From Deferribacterales bacterium (lineage in GTDB: Bacteria; Chrysiogenota; Deferribacteres; Deferribacterales; JAISNW01), in assembly GCA_025997275.1 (NCBI GenBank), contig BNUJ01000064.1, forward strand, positions 1 through 8,527: 8,527 nt of DNA. Reading direction: 5' to 3'. Shown in pieces: positions 5,554 through 8,527 of the stretch. The notes below the pieces were generated by a model, which was given only the letters and a program-made list of their open reading frames with translations, did not search any database and was not told the DNA's origin. The translations under genes and the position numbers were made by a program. How positions within the stretch are numbered: position 1 is the stretch's first letter; each line of letters begins with the position of its first letter.

Positions 5554-7662
5554 ATGCTTGAGCTAATAGCAAAACTGAACCCTAGCCAACAGGAAGCTGT
5601 TACCTATGGAAATGGTCCTATGCTGGTTCTGGCGGGTGCGGGCACAGGCAAGACGCGTGTTATAACACACCGCATAGCGCATCTGATACAGAAACTAGAC
5701 ATTTCACCATATAACATACTAGCGGTTACGTTTACCAATAAAGCAGCTGACGAGATGAAACATCGGGTTGCTACGTTGTTAGGCGGCAAGGCAGCTGGAG
5801 TATGGCTGGGGACATTCCACAGCATAGGGTTGCGTATCTTGCGAGATGCTGGGGCTAGGACTGTTGCGGGGGTGAACGGCAACTTTTCAACGGTTGACCA
5901 AGACGATAGGCTTGCAATCGTAAAGGAGGCTGTTAATAGTCTGGGTATAGACCCTAAACGCTACACGCCTAAGGGCTATCTAAATATGATTTCCAACTAT
6001 AAGAACACTATGGGCTATGTGGAAAACAGACGACCAGAGGATATTACGCACAGGTTTGCCGATGTATTTGCAGGATATGAAGAACTCTTGCGCGGACAAC
6101 GGCTTATTGACTTTGATGATATGTTGAGTCTGTCGCTACGGCTATTCATAGAACACTCTGATATATTAGCCGAATATAGAGAGCGTTGCAAATATATACT
6201 GGTGGATGAATATCAGGATACAAATATCATCCAGTTTAGGTTTTTACGGGCACTTGCGGGTAGTAGTGGCAATATCTGCGTAGTGGGGGACGATGACCAG
6301 TCAATATACAGCTGGCGTGGGGCGGAAATAGACAATATATTGCGTTTTGATGAATATTTTGAGGGTGTCAAAGAAATCAAGCTAACCGATAACTACCGCA
6401 GTGCACAGGGGATACTGGAGCTGGCGAATCGTTTAATTCACCACAACGAGGAGCGACGGGGGAAAGACCTGCACGCTTGCCTAGATGTAAATGCTGATAT
6501 TATCTGCCAAAAGGTGGGGGATGAACGCTACGAGGCGGTATTTGTAGCTGATATGGTGGAAAGACATCTGAACAAGGGTTTGCAGCGCAGTGATGTAGCA
6601 GTGCTATACCGCACGAATGCCCAATCGCGCAACTTTGAGGCTGAGTTCAGCAGACGCGGAATCCCGCACAAGGTGATAGGCGGACAGGCATTTTATCAAC
6701 GCAGGGAGGTGAAGGACGTATTAAGCTATCTGCGTGTGATAGATAATCCCTATGACGAAGCAGCGTTCAGTCGTGCTATTAAGACACCATCGCGCGGGGT
6801 AGGGGACGCGCTTATTGATAAATTCAAAACGTATGCTACGGCAAACCACGTTGACCTATTAGTGGCTATAGAACATATATTTCCTGCATTGTCCACACAC
6901 CAGCAGACGGGGGTTGGGCAGTTCCGTGAGATTATTGCGGCGGTTTCGGCGGAAGAGAATGTGGGGCAGATGGTAAATGCTGTTATAGAGCTGACGAGCT
7001 ACAAAGACTATCTGATGCGCACCGAAGACGAGGTTGAGGCTAAAAATAGAACAGAAAATATATTTGAACTATATAATGCAGCGGTGGCGGCTAACGAAGC
7101 GGGTAGCACACTGGCGGACTTTTTGCAAACTGCCACGTTAGTCACATCAGGAGATGAGGGTGCCGAAGGTAAAATATCTTTAATGACACTGCACGGGGCA
7201 AAGGGGCTAGAGTTTGAATCAGTGTTTATCACGGGGCTAGAGGAGGGGTTGTTCCCAAAATCTAGTGATGACGATAAAGGCGACCTAGAGGAGGAACGCA
7301 GGCTCTGCTATGTGGGTGTGACTAGAGCAAAACGATACCTAACACTGAGCTTTGCAAGCTCACGTATGAGCTATGGCAAACGACAGAACTACCCGCCGTC
7401 TAGGTTTATATCAGAACTAGAACTAGCTGGCTACAAAGAGAAGCAGGACTTTGTCCGACCTGAGCGGTTTGCGACTGACTTTAAGCAAGTAGCCGATAAC
7501 ACCACTGATGGCTTGCGCAAAGGACAGTCCGTTCGTCACGAGGTATTTGGCGATGGTGTAGTGTTGCAAGTAGAGGGGGCGGGTGATAGCGCAAAAGTGG
7601 ACGTGATGTTCAAACGCGCGGGGCTGAAGAAGCTGGTAGCTAGATTCTTGACGGCGGGCTAA
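5554..7662 (+). CDS. pcrA: UvrD/PcrA-type ATP-dependent DNA helicase (superfamily 1A)
   Basis: This is a 3'-5' DNA helicase of 702 residues, a little short against about 720-740 for PcrA/UvrD. Motifs in order are the Q motif LNPSQQEAV (8-16), Walker A AGAGTGKTR (27-35), Ia AVTFTNKAADEM (57-68), GTFHSIGLRIL (86-96), DFDDML (186-191), Walker B LVDEYQDT (216-223), motif III VVGDDDQSIYSWRGA (243-257), IV LTDNYRS (277-283), YRTNAQSR (352-359), V LMTLHGAKGLEFE (543-555) and VI ERRLCYVGVTRAK (581-593). The C-terminal GQSVRHEVFGDGVV (657-670) and following strands form the Tudor-like domain that contacts RNA polymerase in PcrA/UvrD. The role is nucleotide excision repair and clearing of blocked transcription or replication. 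PcrA and UvrD names cannot be separated here. The ATG lies 1 nt after the lpxI stop with no strong ribosome site, so coupling is likely. Confidence 0.95.
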   Translation: MLELIAKLNPSQQEAVTYGNGPMLVLAGAGTGKTRVITHRIAHLIQKLDISPYNILAVTFTNKAADEMKHRVATLLGGKAAGVWLGTFHSIGLRILRDAGARTVAGVNGNFSTVDQDDRLAIVKEAVNSLGIDPKRYTPKGYLNMISNYKNTMGYVENRRPEDITHRFADVFAGYEELLRGQRLIDFDDMLSLSLRLFIEHSDILAEYRERCKYILVDEYQDTNIIQFRFLRALAGSSGNICVVGDDDQSIYSWRGAEIDNILRFDEYFEGVKEIKLTDNYRSAQGILELANRLIHHNEERRGKDLHACLDVNADIICQKVGDERYEAVFVADMVERHLNKGLQRSDVAVLYRTNAQSRNFEAEFSRRGIPHKVIGGQAFYQRREVKDVLSYLRVIDNPYDEAAFSRAIKTPSRGVGDALIDKFKTYATANHVDLLVAIEHIFPALSTHQQTGVGQFREIIAAVSAEENVGQMVNAVIELTSYKDYLMRTEDEVEAKNRTENIFELYNAAVAANEAGSTLADFLQTATLVTSGDEGAEGKISLMTLHGAKGLEFESVFITGLEEGLFPKSSDDDKGDLEEERRLCYVGVTRAKRYLTLSFASSRMSYGKRQNYPPSRFISELELAGYKEKQDFVRPERFATDFKQVADNTTDGLRKGQSVRHEVFGDGVVLQVEGAGDSAKVDVMFKRAGLKKLVARFLTAG

Positions 7663-8527
7663 TGGTGGCAAGATATTTTGTAGCAGATGTAGGCGGCACG
7701 GCAATCAAATATGCTGTGATGTTATCAGAAGCGACAACATCACAGATAATCGCAAAACCTAAAATCATTCAAGTAGCGCAGCCTGTGGCTTATAGAATAG
7801 TTTCTAGCGGTAAGATTGCCACACCTAAGGGCTATAACGAGTTGATTTCTGCTCTGCTGGGGCTGATAAAGACATCAGACGTGGATGCCGTGCAGGTATC
7901 GCTACCCGGTGTATATGACAAACGCACTGACGAGTTGCTATTTGCGCCGAACCTGCCTAGTTTGACTGGCAAGCACGTAGCAAAAGCTTTATCTGTCAGT
8001 GGCAAACCCATACATATAGAAAATGATGCTAATATGGCGACACTAGGCGAATATATTCTGGACAAATCTAACCCCAAGCTGCGCTCAATGGTGTTGTTAA
8101 CGCTAGGTACAGGTATTGGCGGTGGCGTGGTGCTGAACGGCGAGCTGTTGACAGGGGATATTACCTACACTGAGCTAGGGCATATTACGCTGGTTTCTGA
8201 TGGGCGACTCTGTGGCTGCGGCAAGCGCGGGTGCGCGGAGAAATACTGTACCCTGCCAGCTATTACAACTGACTACAAAGACTTATCGGGCGATGACCAA
8301 TGCCCGGCTAGTGGCGATGCAACCAGCATAGGCTACGTGCTGGATAGGCTACGTGCTGGCGATGGCAATGCAAAGGCGGCGTTTGAGATATTTTCCACGC
8401 ACCTAGCGCATCTAATAGCAACTACTATAAATGTATTTGCACCAGAAGCTGTGCGCATCGGAGGTGGTGTAAGCGAACTAGCCGAGCACTATCTACCTAG
8501 AACGCTGAAATTACTAGACGAGCTGGT
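7662..8527 (+). CDS. ROK-family sugar kinase (glucokinase-like), 3' end cut by the window
   Basis: The frame opens at ATG 7662, sharing one base with the helicase stop (TAATG), and stays open for 288 codons to the window end. It is therefore a partial gene missing roughly its last 20-40 residues. DVGGTAIKYAV (9-19) is the ATP-binding N-terminal motif; HIENDANMATLGEY (118-131) carries the catalytic D122. LTLGTGIGGGVVLNG (146-160) is the ROK glycine motif; TELGH (170-174) with CGCGKRGCAEKY (184-195) provides sugar-binding and zinc ligands H174, C184, C186 and C191; RIGGGVS (265-271) is near the C-terminus. The family phosphorylates glucose or N-acetyl amino sugars. The E-x-G-H form fits glucokinase or ManNAc/GlcNAc kinases, so the substrate is open. 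DNA-binding ROK repressors are excluded because there is no N-terminal helix-turn-helix. A 16-bp tandem duplication lies at codons 223-233. Confidence 0.93.
   Translation, partial: MVARYFVADVGGTAIKYAVMLSEATTSQIIAKPKIIQVAQPVAYRIVSSGKIATPKGYNELISALLGLIKTSDVDAVQVSLPGVYDKRTDELLFAPNLPSLTGKHVAKALSVSGKPIHIENDANMATLGEYILDKSNPKLRSMVLLTLGTGIGGGVVLNGELLTGDITYTELGHITLVSDGRLCGCGKRGCAEKYCTLPAITTDYKDLSGDDQCPASGDATSIGYVLDRLRAGDGNAKAAFEIFSTHLAHLIATTINVFAPEAVRIGGGVSELAEHYLPRTLKLLDEL
8328..8359 (+). repeat. Exact 16-bp tandem duplication inside the ROK gene
   Basis: ATAGGCTACGTGCTGG occurs twice without a gap (8328-8343 and 8344-8359). Because 16 is not a multiple of three, the copies are read in different frames: IGYVLD from the first and RLRAG from the second. 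The frame stays open and ROK-like on both sides. It falls in the variable linker between the zinc motif and the C-terminal helices. Confidence 0.9.

Noticed and set aside
7414..7425. GAACTA tandem hexamer in the helicase gene
   Set aside because: It is a two-copy in-frame repeat encoding ELEL, which is easily explained by chance and normal helix composition.
7423..7704. Minus-strand open frame across the helicase and ROK junction
   Set aside because: It is antisense to the conserved Tudor-like domain and the ROK start and shows no family motif, so it is a shadow.
7832..8077. Minus-strand open frame inside the ROK gene
   Set aside because: The plus strand carries the ROK catalytic DAN motif and an unbroken ROK frame here.

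Overview
The window holds ordinary bacterial housekeeping genes in two divergent blocks that share one 233-bp promoter region (3185-3417). It fits an unidentified diderm (LPS-making) bacterium of moderate GC. The best lineage clue is a clear LpxI (UDP-2,3-diacylglucosamine hydrolase, lipid A synthesis). The PurA, PcrA and ThiE/ThiL sequences have no feature that fixes a phylum by eye. All gene calls come from motif reading, not database searches.

Left block, minus strand, 3184 down to about 1: a DUF362 protein with two 4Fe-4S clusters, then thiE (overlapping it by ATGA), then thiL (6 bp after the thiE stop and in the same frame), then after a 107-bp gap a small VOC/glyoxalase-fold protein. 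ThiE and ThiL catalyse the last two steps of thiamine diphosphate synthesis: joining the pyrimidine and thiazole halves, then phosphorylating thiamine phosphate. The VOC gene loses its family-like C-terminus at a 15-base C run, and no single frame restores it. This looks like low-quality sequence at a contig end.

Right block, plus strand, 3418 to the window end: purA, lpxI, pcrA/uvrD-type helicase, and a ROK-family sugar kinase cut off by the window edge. Gaps are 26 bp, 1 bp and a 1-base overlap, with no terminator seen between them, so one operon is likely. It joins AMP synthesis, lipid A synthesis, DNA repair and sugar phosphorylation, which are functionally unrelated.

The most interesting non-coding structure is in the divergent intergenic region: three GGCGAAA boxes (one inverted, two in a 10-bp tandem repeat) spaced by about two and one helical turns, followed by a 15-bp palindrome in the purA promoter zone. 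Other points worth checking are a 16-bp frame-changing tandem duplication inside the ROK gene, and the single in-frame amber codon separating thiE from thiL. I see no CRISPR array, tRNA, rRNA, insertion sequence or riboswitch, and no clearly novel system.
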